In this document: positions 16,564 through 26,826 of the stretch, piece by piece | Position numbering within the stretch: the first letter of the stretch is position 1 | Layout of the letters: each line of letters starts with the position of its first letter | Assembly: GCA_021108215.1 (NCBI GenBank) | Contig: JAIORK010000026.1 | Coordinates: 62,001-126,000, forward strand | Direction of reading: 5' to 3' | DNA from: a bacterium | GTDB lineage: Bacteria; Oederibacteriota; JAAXVQ01; JAUVAV01 | Length of the DNA: 64,000 bases | Translations under genes and position numbers: made by a program | Notes under the pieces: model-generated | Told to the model about the DNA's origin: nothing | Seen by the model: the letters and a program-made list of their open reading frames with translations, nothing else | Database searches by the model: none

Positions 16564-17337
16564 TTAACCCTGCCAGGTTTTCCAGGGACTATTCCCTTTT
16601 TCCCACATTGTATTGAGCCGTTCAACATCTTTGAATGTATCCATGCATGCCCAAAATCCTTCATGCTGATAAACCGCCAACTGTTTTTCTTCAGCCAATT
16701 GGCGCAAAGGCGCTTCTTCCAGCACGGTATCATCCTCAAGATAATCAAAAATACGTTTATCAAAAACAAAGAATCCGCCATTGATCAGGCCTGCCAAAAA
16801 AGGTTTTTCCTTAAAAGAGCTCACCAATCCATCTTCAGACTCGAGTACGCCAAATGGCGAAGAGGGATGGACCCCGGTCAGCGTCGCAATTTTACCATGG
16901 TGTTTATGAAATGAGACCAAGGCACCAATATCCACATCCGAAACACCGTCACCATAGGTGACTAAAAATGTGTCCTCTTGAATATATTTTTCCATCCGCT
17001 TGATACGCCCTCCGGTCGGTATTTTCAGACCTGTATCAGCAAAGGTGACACGCCAGTCTTCGGGGGGATGATCAAAATGGATGATTTTTTCCTGCTTGGC
17101 CTTTAAATCCAGAGTGAAATCATTGCTCATCCAATCAAAATTCATAAAATACTCTTTGATCATGCTGCCCTTGTACCCCAATGCCAGTGCAAAATCAGTC
17201 ATGCCATAGCGGGCATAGTGCTTCATGATATGCCAAAGAATCGGCATACCGCCAATCTCGACCAGCGGTTTGGGCTTGTATTCCGTCTCCTCACGCAGCC
17301 GCGTACCGGTTCCACCGCATAAAATAATGGTTTTCAT
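16564..17337 (-). CDS. rfbF: Glucose-1-phosphate cytidylyltransferase
   Basis: The start is the ATG at 17337, preceded by a GGGGGG ribosome site; a TTG just upstream is less likely. The 257-residue nucleotidyltransferase has the CGGTGTRLREETEYKPKPLVEIGGMPILWHIM signature in two parts (CGGTGTRLREET, then KPKPLVEIGG) typical of RfbF, followed by LALGYKG, TGRIKRM-like TGGRIKRMEKYI and a late FWACMDTFKD. It makes CDP-glucose from CTP and glucose-1-phosphate. The usual partner rfbG (CDP-glucose 4,6-dehydratase) is not seen in the window. Confidence 0.88.
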   Translation of the reverse strand: MKTIILCGGTGTRLREETEYKPKPLVEIGGMPILWHIMKHYARYGMTDFALALGYKGSMIKEYFMNFDWMSNDFTLDLKAKQEKIIHFDHPPEDWRVTFADTGLKIPTGGRIKRMEKYIQEDTFLVTYGDGVSDVDIGALVSFHKHHGKIATLTGVHPSSPFGVLESEDGLVSSFKEKPFLAGLINGGFFVFDKRIFDYLEDDTVLEEAPLRQLAEEKQLAVYQHEGFWACMDTFKDVERLNTMWEKGNSPWKTWQG

Positions 17338-17525
17338 CAATCCCCCCCCTGTGCGGGTTATTTAATTTTCAATGGTAGTAGCAACAATCAACTATCCTCT
17401 GCCTATTTTTGCCTTTTATAAAAATAAAACCGTCCATCGGCCCGTTTTCTCAGCGATAGTGACCTCAAGCCCAAGGGCGAACACTAATTCTGTACCTATG
17501 AATAAATATAATATTTGGGGATTAA

Positions 17526-17876
17526 TTACAATCTAGCAATCAGCATAATGTAGTATCCGACAAACACTGTTAAAACTGAAATTATTGAATGAACTATATA
17601 CATCAAATATTCTGTCTTTAAATTTTTATAACTGATTTTTACAAATAAATATGCAATAAGCAACCGGGACATCACTGTAAGCAAAATAAACAGTAATGTC
17701 TTTGTTGGAATATAGAAGAAAAACAATCCAAGCGCACCTGTTAAAAAATGAAAATATTCCCAAACATTTGTGAATAATCGATTGCCAAAGTCAAATATTA
17801 ATGTCGCTCCCAAGGGAATTAGTACTGTAAGAAGTAAATGAATGACATTTATTTTAATTTTATTTTGATTATTCAT
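17526..17876 (-). CDS. Small four-helix membrane protein of unknown function
   Basis: The ATG at 17876 is preferred because an AGAGG ribosome site lies 9 bases upstream; an ATG 9 bases earlier touches that site directly. The 116-residue product has four hydrophobic segments (about residues 11-29, 42-57, 60-78 and 88-113) joined by short basic or polar loops. No family is recognised. It follows the large secreted protein gene by 28 bases, and both are AT-rich compared with the sugar genes, so the pair may be a later arrival. An accessory or immunity-like role is only a guess from its position. Confidence 0.6.
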   Translation of the reverse strand: MNNQNKIKINVIHLLLTVLIPLGATLIFDFGNRLFTNVWEYFHFLTGALGLFFFYIPTKTLLFILLTVMSRLLIAYLFVKISYKNLKTEYLMYIVHSIISVLTVFVGYYIMLIARL

Positions 17877-17904
17877 CAAATTCATCCTCTGCGCTTTCTT
17901 TTTA

Positions 17905-19596
17905 CTATTTCGCCCTCAACGGCAATAATAACCTATCTTTCATTGTAGATGGATCATCAGGGCTATTACCCCATAAGTAATATGGAACCAAATCCAAAAC
18001 AAGATGCCCAAACCAATTATCCTTGGGAGAACCAAAATTATATGTTCCCATATTAAGCGAATCTGCAACTAATTTACCATCTTTATACACACCTTCCATT
18101 TCTCCATCTAGAGAGCTATATTTTAAATTATTTGCATTACTTATTCCTTGAGTATGATATATTTTTAATTCTCCCGGAAATTCAATCCAGTCTTCCGGGA
18201 TGTCTCCTTCATATTCCGGAACATCATTATTTTCATTTCTATTATAATGCGCATTTCGCGCATCCTTCAAAATAATTTCGTCCATTATTGCAAGCACTAT
18301 TTCATTCACTGGTTCAGTAACTGTTTTTAAGTTTCTCGGATCAATGATTGTTTTTGCGATGCCTGTTAAAATATCTGTTGCAGAAATATCAATATTATAT
18401 TTTCCGAGTATTTCTTCTATGGTTTCGGCTAACGTTTTCTCGATATCATCAAAATCATCCTTCCCATCTTCTTCTGATTTCTTTGGTTTTTCTCGTTTTT
18501 TTTCTTTTTTAGCCGGGTAATCCATTTCCTCTGGTTTTGTTCTGGCTGGCTGGGCTTTTTTTCCTCTCGGCCTTGGCCATTTAGATTCAGCGCTAATCGC
18601 ACCGGTTCCTTTGTCCGCCCCCAGTCGCTTGAAGGGGCCACGCTCCATCATTTTGAAATAGGGTATTTTTTCTCTTACAGATATGGAGAGCTGCTTATTT
18701 TTATTAGTAAATATTCCAAATGCCGATAAGGTGTAAAAAAATTGTTCAAAATCAAGCACACTCTGCCTTGGATCATTTAAAGGCCCGGAGGAAAAATCAC
18801 CCCCGCCTTTACCACCATAAACAGGCCCCGCGATTCTTTCTTGATAGATATAATTTACTTTTCTATCAAAATCAAATATAAAGTTAATGACTACATCCGG
18901 CTTGATGCCGGCATTTGTTTGATCGTTTTGAAATAATTCTGACATCATTTGCATGGCGACCTCACGCGACCCCAACAACAAACAGGCATCATTCATGGTC
19001 GCTTTAAAGGGACATGCAATAATAACAGCGGGTAAATTTTTCAGAACCCCCATCCGCTTGGAAGCTTGGTTCACTCGCAGTGTCATGATTGCATCACCGC
19101 TCACAACACGTCTGTACTCCGGCGATTTACATTTTTTTAATTTATTTTTTGTATCTTCCTCCATGGATTTTATCTGATTTCCCATATTGGTACCCGCATA
19201 GATTTTCCTGGTAGCCGCTTCCAATTCCGACTGTGCTTTATCTATTTCTTTCTGATTAACTGTTTTTTTGTAGACCATATTTTTTAATTGAATATCATAC
19301 CCGATTTTTATATCCCTCTGCCTTGTATGCAACACACCATTCAAGTGACCTGATGTCATTTTCATGGATTTTACTATTTCATATTTTTCTTCCGGAACCG
19401 GATATTCCTTTTTTAACTTCATTATTTTCCCAAGGTGGCCCAGCTGGCTTCGCAGCATTTTTTTTAATGCTTCGTCCTGTTGTTGATCAGCCAAAACAAG
19501 CGAATTGAAAGACAAGATGGTAAGTAAAGTGATAATAAACGCAATTGGAATCATCCTCTTGTTTTCTTTTTTTCTTACCGGATTTGCATTAAGCAT
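17905..19596 (-). CDS. Large secreted protein of unknown function
   Basis: The ATG at 19596 has a GGAG ribosome site 9 bases upstream. The 563-residue product has a signal peptide ending LVLA near residue 36, then a helical charged region, a stretch with cysteines (KKCKSPEY, IACPFKA, DACLLLG), a strongly Lys/Glu/Pro-rich linker near residues 340-380, and a C-terminal part with MGTYNFGSPKDNWFGH and PYYLWGNSPDDP. I do not recognise a catalytic motif or family. The low-complexity linker before a compact C-terminal segment resembles modular secreted or effector proteins, but this is inference. It interrupts the nucleotide-sugar genes together with 17526-17876. Confidence 0.65.
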   Translation of the reverse strand: MLNANPVRKKENKRMIPIAFIITLLTILSFNSLVLADQQQDEALKKMLRSQLGHLGKIMKLKKEYPVPEEKYEIVKSMKMTSGHLNGVLHTRQRDIKIGYDIQLKNMVYKKTVNQKEIDKAQSELEAATRKIYAGTNMGNQIKSMEEDTKNKLKKCKSPEYRRVVSGDAIMTLRVNQASKRMGVLKNLPAVIIACPFKATMNDACLLLGSREVAMQMMSELFQNDQTNAGIKPDVVINFIFDFDRKVNYIYQERIAGPVYGGKGGGDFSSGPLNDPRQSVLDFEQFFYTLSAFGIFTNKNKQLSISVREKIPYFKMMERGPFKRLGADKGTGAISAESKWPRPRGKKAQPARTKPEEMDYPAKKEKKREKPKKSEEDGKDDFDDIEKTLAETIEEILGKYNIDISATDILTGIAKTIIDPRNLKTVTEPVNEIVLAIMDEIILKDARNAHYNRNENNDVPEYEGDIPEDWIEFPGELKIYHTQGISNANNLKYSSLDGEMEGVYKDGKLVADSLNMGTYNFGSPKDNWFGHLVLDLVPYYLWGNSPDDPSTMKDRLLLPLRAK

Positions 19597-19610
19597 TTAT
19601 TTCTTCTCCG

Positions 19611-19654
19611 TTTTTATTGTTCCTTGTCACAGCAGTCAAGATTAATCAAACATC
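19611..19654 (-). promoter_or_regulatory. Promoter-like upstream element, copy B
   Basis: About 80 percent identical to 20741-20783. On the minus strand it reads GATTAATC-TTGACT, a 17-base spacer, then TAAAAA, just before the ribosome site of the secreted protein gene starting at 19596. Shared ends are GATGTTTGATTAAT and AATAAAAA. Confidence 0.4.
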
Positions 19655-19678
19655 CTGTTCACGAGCCCTTCGGATTTC

Positions 19679-20783
<1,105 letters not shown>

Positions 20784-20808
20784 GTATTTGCTAATCGCCC
20801 TGTTATAA

Positions 20809-20953
20809 AGCCGGTCAGAATACTTGTTTTTTTAAAGAAAAACCGATACTGTCACCGCACAACCAAGTAAGCTTTGACGATCCGACCCACGAAGGCTATA
20901 CCTTTACTGATGATGCGTTTTTTTCTTTAAAAAAACAAGTGTTCTGACCGGTT
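20809..20953. repeat. Structured repeat, copy 2 (long inverted repeat with conserved 68-nt core)
   Basis: The arms start CCGGTCAGAA and pair over about 32 bp with a single G-T type wobble. The arm sequence is unlike that of copies 1 and 3, and the stem is 3 bp longer. Core blocks: ATACTGT 20846-20852, TTTGACGAT 20873-20881, ACTGATGA before TGCGTTTTTT 20914-20923. Distances between blocks equal those of the other copies. It lies between the rfbB stop and the gmd promoter-like element. Together with the rest of 20702-20984 it contains no gene. Confidence 0.8.
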
Positions 20954-20984
20954 ATATCACTGGATAAAAATAATTTCAAACCAA

Positions 20985-22004
20985 CTATTTTTTCGTACGC
21001 TGACGGCCCATATATTGTTTCTCATAGTATTTTAAATAATCTCCTGATTTCAGCGGTTCCCACCAGGTCTGATTTGTCAAATACCATTGCACGGTATGCG
21101 CCATGGCCTCACGAAACGACCACTGCGTATTCCAGCCCAAGGTACGGGTTTTTTTCATATTCAATGCATAGCGCCGGTCATGCCCCGGACGATCCGGAAC
21201 TTTTTTGATAAGGGCCTGGGGTTTGTTCAACAACTTTAAGATCAATCGGGTAATTTCCCGATTGGTACGCGTATTTCCCGCGCCGATATTATAAATTTCA
21301 CCTGGGTTGCCTTTTTCCAAAACATGATCCAAACCCAGACAATTGTCCTCCACATAAATCCAATCCCGCATATTCAGCCCGTCGCCGTAAAGCGGAAGCG
21401 GTTTGCCCTCAATCGCATTGGTGACAAAAAGCGGGATCAATTTCTCCGGATACTGCCGCGGACCAAAATTATTTGAGGAACGTGTAATGATTACCGGCAG
21501 ACCATAGGTATGCCGGTAGGCCAGCACCTGCAAATCCCCGCCTGCTTTGGATGCCGAATACGGACTGGATGGCTGCAATGGATCGCTCTCGCGAAACCCG
21601 CCCTTTTCGATTGAACCGTAAACCTCATCAGTCGAGATCTGTAAAAACCGCTTTACTTTGTATTTACGCACAGCTTCCAAAAGCGTTTGCGTACCCAAAA
21701 CATCGGTGCGCGCAAAATCTTCCGGCGAAAGAATGGACCGGTCCACATGGGTCTCGGCCGCAAAATTGACAATGCAATCAATCCGATGGGCCTTTACCAC
21801 CCGATCAACCAGCTTAGCATCGCAGATATCGCCTTTTACAAATTTAAAACGTGTATTTTTTTTCGCATCCTTCAGATTGGCGGGATTGCCGGCATAGGTC
21901 AACTTGTCAAGTACCACCACCCAATCCCGGGGATATTTTTTCAAACGGAGGTCGGTATAATGAGAACCAATAAATCCCGCACCCCCGGTCACCAATACGC
22001 GCAT
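20985..22004 (-). CDS. rfbB: dTDP-glucose 4,6-dehydratase
   Basis: A 339-residue SDR with TGGAGFIGSHYTDL at residues 6-19, KLTYAGNPANL near 34-44 (family signature), STDEVYG at 124-130 giving the Thr-Asp-Glu active-site triplet, and Tyr149/Lys153 in PYSASKAGGD. It removes water from dTDP-glucose to give dTDP-4-keto-6-deoxyglucose. It lies 8 bases after rfbA and is surely cotranscribed with it. Length is normal and all motifs are intact. Confidence 0.93.
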   Translation of the reverse strand: MRVLVTGGAGFIGSHYTDLRLKKYPRDWVVVLDKLTYAGNPANLKDAKKNTRFKFVKGDICDAKLVDRVVKAHRIDCIVNFAAETHVDRSILSPEDFARTDVLGTQTLLEAVRKYKVKRFLQISTDEVYGSIEKGGFRESDPLQPSSPYSASKAGGDLQVLAYRHTYGLPVIITRSSNNFGPRQYPEKLIPLFVTNAIEGKPLPLYGDGLNMRDWIYVEDNCLGLDHVLEKGNPGEIYNIGAGNTRTNREITRLILKLLNKPQALIKKVPDRPGHDRRYALNMKKTRTLGWNTQWSFREAMAHTVQWYLTNQTWWEPLKSGDYLKYYEKQYMGRQRTKK

Positions 22005-22012
22005 TGCCTGAC

Positions 22013-22753
22013 CTACCTTTTATTTTTTTTCTCGTTACGGGCCATCAGATTTGCTTCGAACCAGGAATCGATTGACTCCCCGGCATCCGCCCAATGCCCT
22101 TTGAGCACACCACAGGCCATCTGCTTGCGCCGGATATAGGCATTGTTCACGTCTGTAATCTCAAGCTCACCACGACCGGAAGGTTTAAGCGTCTTAATAA
22201 TTTTAAAAACACTTCTATCATAAAAATAAATTCCGATCACCGCATAGGGCGAGGGTGCCTTTTTAGGTTTTTCAATAATCTTCACAATCTTATCGCCTTT
22301 GAACTGCGGGACACCGTAGGCGGAAAGATTGTCCACTTCCTTAAGCAAAATCATACTGCCCCAAGCTTGCCGGGAATATTGCGTTACATAGGGCTTCAAT
22401 GATCCCGAAACCACATTGTCTCCCAAAAAAACCATGATGGGATGGCCCTCGGAAAATTCCTCTGCCATGCCCAATGCCTCGGCAATACCCCCTTCGCCTC
22501 TTTGATAGGTATACTGAAGCCTTTTCACACCGAAACGACGGCCGTCACCCAGCAAGCGAAGAAAATCACCGGCATTATTGCCGCCGGTAACCAGCATGAT
22601 CTCATCGATGCCCGCTTCGACCATTTTTTCGATGGGATGGAAAATCATTGGCCGGTCATAAACCGGCAAAAGATGCTTATTGGTAATATCTGTCAAAGGT
22701 TGAAGCCGCGTACCCAGTCCACCGGCCAAAATAACACCTTTTACTTTTTTCAC
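22013..22753 (-). CDS. rfbA: Glucose-1-phosphate thymidylyltransferase (short form)
   Basis: A 246-residue nucleotidyltransferase with LAGGLGTRLQPLTDITNKHL and PVYDRPMIFHPIE at residues 10-42, MLVTGG near 53-58, YTYQRGEGGIAEAL near 81-94 and VFLGDNVV near 108-115. This is the RmlA/RfbA signature set; the short length, lacking the C-terminal allosteric arm of RmlA, is typical of the archaeal/Gram-positive short form. It forms dTDP-glucose, used by RfbB encoded next. It follows ugd by 33 bases. Confidence 0.9.
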   Translation of the reverse strand: MKKVKGVILAGGLGTRLQPLTDITNKHLLPVYDRPMIFHPIEKMVEAGIDEIMLVTGGNNAGDFLRLLGDGRRFGVKRLQYTYQRGEGGIAEALGMAEEFSEGHPIMVFLGDNVVSGSLKPYVTQYSRQAWGSMILLKEVDNLSAYGVPQFKGDKIVKIIEKPKKAPSPYAVIGIYFYDRSVFKIIKTLKPSGRGELEITDVNNAYIRRKQMACGVLKGHWADAGESIDSWFEANLMARNEKKNKR

Positions 22754-22786
22754 AGCAGCTGCCCCCTTTTGCGGTCGGCAAAAAAA

Positions 22787-24076
22787 TTATTTTGTGCCTA
22801 CCCCGCGATAGGTAAATCCCATCTCCCGGACTTTTTCCGGATTGAAAATATTCCGCCCGTCAACGATCAACGGTGTCTTCATCAATGACTTCACGCGCTC
22901 CAAATCCATTTCCTTAAACTCATTCCACTCTGTAAACACGACAACGCAATGTGCCCCTTTTACCGCATCATAAGCACTCTCCGCCAGCTTGACCTCGGGG
23001 AGCAACTTCTTGGCAAGTGCCATCGCCGCCGGATCATAAGCACGAACGCGTGCTCCATTTTCCTGTAACAGTTGAATAACTTCCACGGCCACCGCCTCAC
23101 GCAGATCATCCGTATTGGGTTTGAAAGCCAGACCCAGTGCAGCAATCTGCTTTCCTTCCAGCGGCCCCAACACCTCTTTGATGCGGGTCAGCATTGATTT
23201 CTTCTGAAAGTCATTGGCCGTAATCACCGCATTGAGAATTTTGAAATCATACCCTTCTTTTTTTGCCTTCTCGATCAACGCCAGGACATCCTTCGGAAAA
23301 CAGGACCCGCCATAACCTGCACCTGCGTTAAGAAAGGGGTGCCCAATACGCGAATCCAGACCCATACCATGCGCCACCTTGGTGACATCCGCCCCGACCT
23401 TTTCACACAGATTGGCAATTTCATTGATAAACGTGATCTTGGTGGCTAAAAACGCATTGCTGGCATACTTGATCATCTCAGCAGAACGCAAATCCGTCAC
23501 CATAATATCGGCTTCCAATGGTTTGTAAAGCTCACTCACCCGTTCGGCTGCATCTAAATTATTCGTCCCGATCAAAACGCGGTCAGGATTCATAAAATCG
23601 TGGACCGCCGAACCCTCGCGCAAAAATTCCGGATTGGAAACCACATCGATCTGATGATCTGTACCACCATGCTCCTCAATGATACTGACAACCAGATCTC
23701 CCATCCCCACAGGTACCGTACTTTTATCCACTACAATTTTCCTGCCGTTGAGATGCTTACCAATACCCGTCGCCACCTGCTTGACATAGGTCAAATCCGC
23801 TTCCCCGGTCTCCATGGGAGGTGTCCCGACTGCAATAAAAATAAAGTCGGATTTTTCCACACCTTCTTTTAAGTCGGTGGTAAAATGTAGACGCTTTCCC
23901 AAATTATGATCCACCAATTCTTTTAACCCCGGTTCAAAAATAGGAATTTTTCCCTGCTTAAGATTTGCAATCTTCTTGGGGTCTATATCCACCCCGATTA
24001 CATCATTCCCCAGATCCGCAAAACAAGCACAGGACACAAGTCCTACATACCCGGTTCCAACTACACAAATTTTCAC
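22787..24076 (-). CDS. ugd: UDP-glucose 6-dehydrogenase
   Basis: A 429-residue UDP-glucose/GDP-mannose dehydrogenase family protein with the N-terminal GTGYVGLVSCACFA loop at residues 7-20, SNPEFLREGSA near 147-156 and the catalytic Cys259 in AGAGYGGSCFPKD. Together with GLAFKPNTDDLREA this is the UDP-glucose branch. It oxidises UDP-glucose to UDP-glucuronate with two NAD. The start is a GTG preceded by GGAGGTAGGG. It is first in the ugd-rfbA-rfbB unit, with a possible operator/promoter about 160 bases upstream (24236-24261). Confidence 0.93.
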   Translation of the reverse strand: MKICVVGTGYVGLVSCACFADLGNDVIGVDIDPKKIANLKQGKIPIFEPGLKELVDHNLGKRLHFTTDLKEGVEKSDFIFIAVGTPPMETGEADLTYVKQVATGIGKHLNGRKIVVDKSTVPVGMGDLVVSIIEEHGGTDHQIDVVSNPEFLREGSAVHDFMNPDRVLIGTNNLDAAERVSELYKPLEADIMVTDLRSAEMIKYASNAFLATKITFINEIANLCEKVGADVTKVAHGMGLDSRIGHPFLNAGAGYGGSCFPKDVLALIEKAKKEGYDFKILNAVITANDFQKKSMLTRIKEVLGPLEGKQIAALGLAFKPNTDDLREAVAVEVIQLLQENGARVRAYDPAAMALAKKLLPEVKLAESAYDAVKGAHCVVVFTEWNEFKEMDLERVKSLMKTPLIVDGRNIFNPEKVREMGFTYRGVGTK

Positions 24077-24235
24077 GACCCTACCTCCAAAACTTCCTTA
24101 AAATGAAGTAATTTAAGTCAAAACCAACTTCTACAGACCTAACGATGACCTGCCTTCGTAAATAAACGCATTTTTTCCAGTGATTTCTTACATACGAGAC
24201 CAAAAAATCATTTGCCTAATATCATTCTGGGGAAA

Positions 24236-24261
24236 ATATACTGTTTTTGAGCACAGTATAT
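24236..24261 (-). promoter_or_regulatory. Palindrome overlapping a possible ugd promoter
   Basis: Perfect 9-bp inverted repeat ATATACTGT / ACAGTATAT with an 8-base spacer. On the minus strand one arm contains TATACT, a fair -10, with TTGTAC 18 bases upstream. It could be an operator for a dimeric regulator. The rest of the 24077-24563 space holds copy 3 of the structured repeat and nothing else that I can see. Confidence 0.35.
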
Positions 24262-24309
24262 AATGTTTCCTCACTACTGTACAAGTTATACAACACCCTG
24301 TCTGCTATT

Positions 24310-24444
24310 CGTCCTAAGTGCTAGTTTCTAAAGGAAAATTGATACTGTACCCATACGCTAGAGCCGGATTTGACGATAAATTCCACTGATGCTCCACCAA
24401 AACTTGTGGTGCGTTTTTTCCTTTAAAAATCAGCACTTAGGACG
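24310..24444. repeat. Structured repeat, copy 3 (long inverted repeat with conserved 68-nt core)
   Basis: Arms CGTCCTAAGTGCT and reverse complement pair over about 29 bp with two mismatches and one wobble. Core blocks: ATACTGT 24342-24348, TTTGACGAT 24369-24377, ACTTGTGG before TGCGTTTTTT 24410-24419. Total length (135) and inter-block distances equal copy 1. An extra local hairpin CACCA...TGGTG appears within the core. It lies between the ugd upstream region and the LptD-like gene. Confidence 0.8.
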
Positions 24445-24563
24445 TTCCGGTTAGCTGCCGTATTTTTAAATTTGAACAAACATAATTTTTCCTTAAAAAG
24501 AAAACGAATTATAGCATTTCTCCAAATATCCAACAAGATCAAAGGCACGCTTTCACCTGGATT

Positions 24564-26801
24564 TTAGTTGCCAACAGCCAAACCATCAGCATTTCCCGTC
24601 CCGACCTTGAATTCGGGAAATGCTTTCAGATTCATGCCAAAACCCAATTCATAGGTTCCATCCTTATATATCTTAAAAGAACTCTGCATATCCCAGCAGT
24701 GCAGGTCCCGGGAGAGGCTCAGGGATAAATTGGTAAATTCATTTTGAACAACATCATATTGCAATCCACTACGCAGCGCCAAACCCAAACCGGGTTTATA
24801 CCCTGCACTCAAGGTTGTAAAAATTGAGTGCTCCTGAGTGGAAGAACCCAAGTAAGAGTATGAACCATTAACAGAGGCATCCCATTTTTTTCCGCTCATC
24901 CCGGTGGATATAAAACCGGATGTAATTCGCTCCTTGAGCCAGTCATGCTGCCCTTGCCAACTGAGATTCATCGTATTGAACAATGTGACCCGGCCGTTCA
25001 CGCTGATCGGATCAACCCGCTTTTTCCAGTCAATATACGTCTCATCCAATAAAAAACTGTACCCGGTAGATGCTTGCAAAGTAAAAAAACTGCCAACATA
25101 ATAATCCGTCGCCAAGCTGAGTTTGTGCCCGGTCACACCGGCATACTGGAGGTCAGATGCTTCCAACAAGGGAAATTTTCTGGAAAAAGAGTGAGTCAAC
25201 CGACTCTGCATAAGATACGTGGGATTGGAATACCGGTAGTTCACCCACTTGTTGATTAAGGAAACACTGGTTGTATAGGAAAAATCCAGCTGTGTCTGGT
25301 CTGTGCCTGCATCAATTATTTCGTCCGGATAAAAAGTTTCCTTGTATACACCTCTGATCGGAAAAGAGATTGAAGCGGAAAGACTGGGTTGGGTCGGCAC
25401 ACGCAGCGGAAAAGCATACGTCTCGGTAAACGCCGGCGTCACATTGAATCCATCCGAATACCGGTAACGCAAATCATAAAAATCATCCGACGTATCTGTA
25501 CTGTTTACGTCTTTCAGGGACTTGATTTTCTGAAACTCACGATTCAGACTCGAACTCATACTAAAATAAATCGGACTAATCACCTGTGCAATCTTGCGAG
25601 AGCTTAGTGAATAGGTGAGTACCGGCAGATCGCGGCTGCTGGTTAAATATTTATCCAAATCGTAGTCATACTCCTCGACATTACTAATCCCGGCACTAAA
25701 GTAAAACCGGTCCCCGCGATGCGAGTAGGACAGATACGATTTTTGCTGAAACGAATCAACCAGGTTGGTGGTGAACTGGCGGTTAAAGGTATGGTCGGTC
25801 ACATAATCAAAATTCATCTGAAGGCTGTCCCGTTTAGAAAATTCGTGCTGATTGGTTAGCGTGGCTGTCCAGCGCTCCATGCCTTCGTCCTGATCATTAA
25901 TATAAAGCATGGAAAAATCGCCCGTCCCTTTTCCCATCCATTCATACTGATGATGATTTTCCAGCCCCACGCCCACTCCCTTTTTCTCCATCAAATCCAA
26001 TAAAACAGCACCGTAATTTTCAGACATCAAAAAATAACTGAATTTTAATTTAACATAAAAACCCTCATAATTATTATATCCCACCCGGATGGAAAAAGGC
26101 GGCCGGCCATCTTCCAAAGACCGCCTAAACCAGGGCAAATAAAACAACGGTGTGGTACCGATGTACAAAACCGCATGATGGGCGGTTAAGGATTCACCCA
26201 GAATAATATCAATCCGCTCAGCAGTCAGGTGAAAATGAGGATAACGGGCATTGCAGGTGGTAAAACTTGCTTTGGAAATCACCACGCTTTTCTCACCATC
26301 TTTTTCAACCGATTCTCCCTGGTAATACCAAGGATGGGTGGCAAACAGAATTCCCTGTGCTTTGGCAGAGCGGGTTTCGAGATCGTAATCCAAACGTGCG
26401 CAGCGAATCTTCCTGTCCGCCTCAATCAGCACCACATTCCCCTGTGCATTGACCCAGCGGGTTTGTAAATCTGATTCCGCTTCCTCTGCCGTCAGGGTAA
26501 TGTTGCCGTACCAAACCCTGACATGGCCCCTGGCTTTCAGGCGCTCTTTATCATCATGGTAAATAAAACGATCCGCAAAAATAACAATCTTATCGCGCGG
26601 CTGCGCAGCATCAGCACCTGTTGTATTTCCTTCAGATTCAATCATTTGGGAGTCGGAATTGATTGCAAACGCCGCCGCAGTATTGCCGGAAACTGCGGCA
26701 GACGCAGGTCCGGTCCCGGCAGCCAGTAGAAAAGCAGCAGAAAGAATTAAAAAAAACGGCGTGCTGTTGAAGAACAACACGCCGAAAAAGTTTCGTTTCA
26801 T
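24564..26801 (-). CDS. lptD: LptD/OstA-like outer-membrane assembly protein
   Basis: The ATG at 26801 is chosen because it gives a good signal peptide (MKRNFFGVLFF...AGTGPASA) and begins 26 bases after the upstream stop; a longer frame would overlap that gene. The 745-residue product has an N-terminal OstA/LptA-like beta-jellyroll (ADRFIYHDDKERLKARGHVRVW, then LTAEEAESD and GNVVLIEADRKI), cysteine SFTTCNARYPHF near residue 165, and a long C-terminal beta-barrel with regular alternating strands (YNNYEGFYVKLKFSYF onward). LptD places lipopolysaccharide in the outer leaflet. The second conserved cysteine pair of E. coli LptD is not obvious. Its neighbours fit an outer-membrane glycolipid route. 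Confidence 0.85.
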   Translation of the reverse strand: MKRNFFGVLFFNSTPFFLILSAAFLLAAGTGPASAAVSGNTAAAFAINSDSQMIESEGNTTGADAAQPRDKIVIFADRFIYHDDKERLKARGHVRVWYGNITLTAEEAESDLQTRWVNAQGNVVLIEADRKIRCARLDYDLETRSAKAQGILFATHPWYYQGESVEKDGEKSVVISKASFTTCNARYPHFHLTAERIDIILGESLTAHHAVLYIGTTPLFYLPWFRRSLEDGRPPFSIRVGYNNYEGFYVKLKFSYFLMSENYGAVLLDLMEKKGVGVGLENHHQYEWMGKGTGDFSMLYINDQDEGMERWTATLTNQHEFSKRDSLQMNFDYVTDHTFNRQFTTNLVDSFQQKSYLSYSHRGDRFYFSAGISNVEEYDYDLDKYLTSSRDLPVLTYSLSSRKIAQVISPIYFSMSSSLNREFQKIKSLKDVNSTDTSDDFYDLRYRYSDGFNVTPAFTETYAFPLRVPTQPSLSASISFPIRGVYKETFYPDEIIDAGTDQTQLDFSYTTSVSLINKWVNYRYSNPTYLMQSRLTHSFSRKFPLLEASDLQYAGVTGHKLSLATDYYVGSFFTLQASTGYSFLLDETYIDWKKRVDPISVNGRVTLFNTMNLSWQGQHDWLKERITSGFISTGMSGKKWDASVNGSYSYLGSSTQEHSIFTTLSAGYKPGLGLALRSGLQYDVVQNEFTNLSLSLSRDLHCWDMQSSFKIYKDGTYELGFGMNLKAFPEFKVGTGNADGLAVGN

Positions 26802-26826
26802 TGTCAACTCTCTAAAACGCACTGCA

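Noticed and set aside
20809-20953. Integron attC site or MITE as an explanation of the structured repeats
   Set aside because: attC boxes (GTTRRRY-type) are absent and no integrase is near; MITE ends should be conserved, but here the ends vary and the core is conserved. Kept only as a weak alternative.
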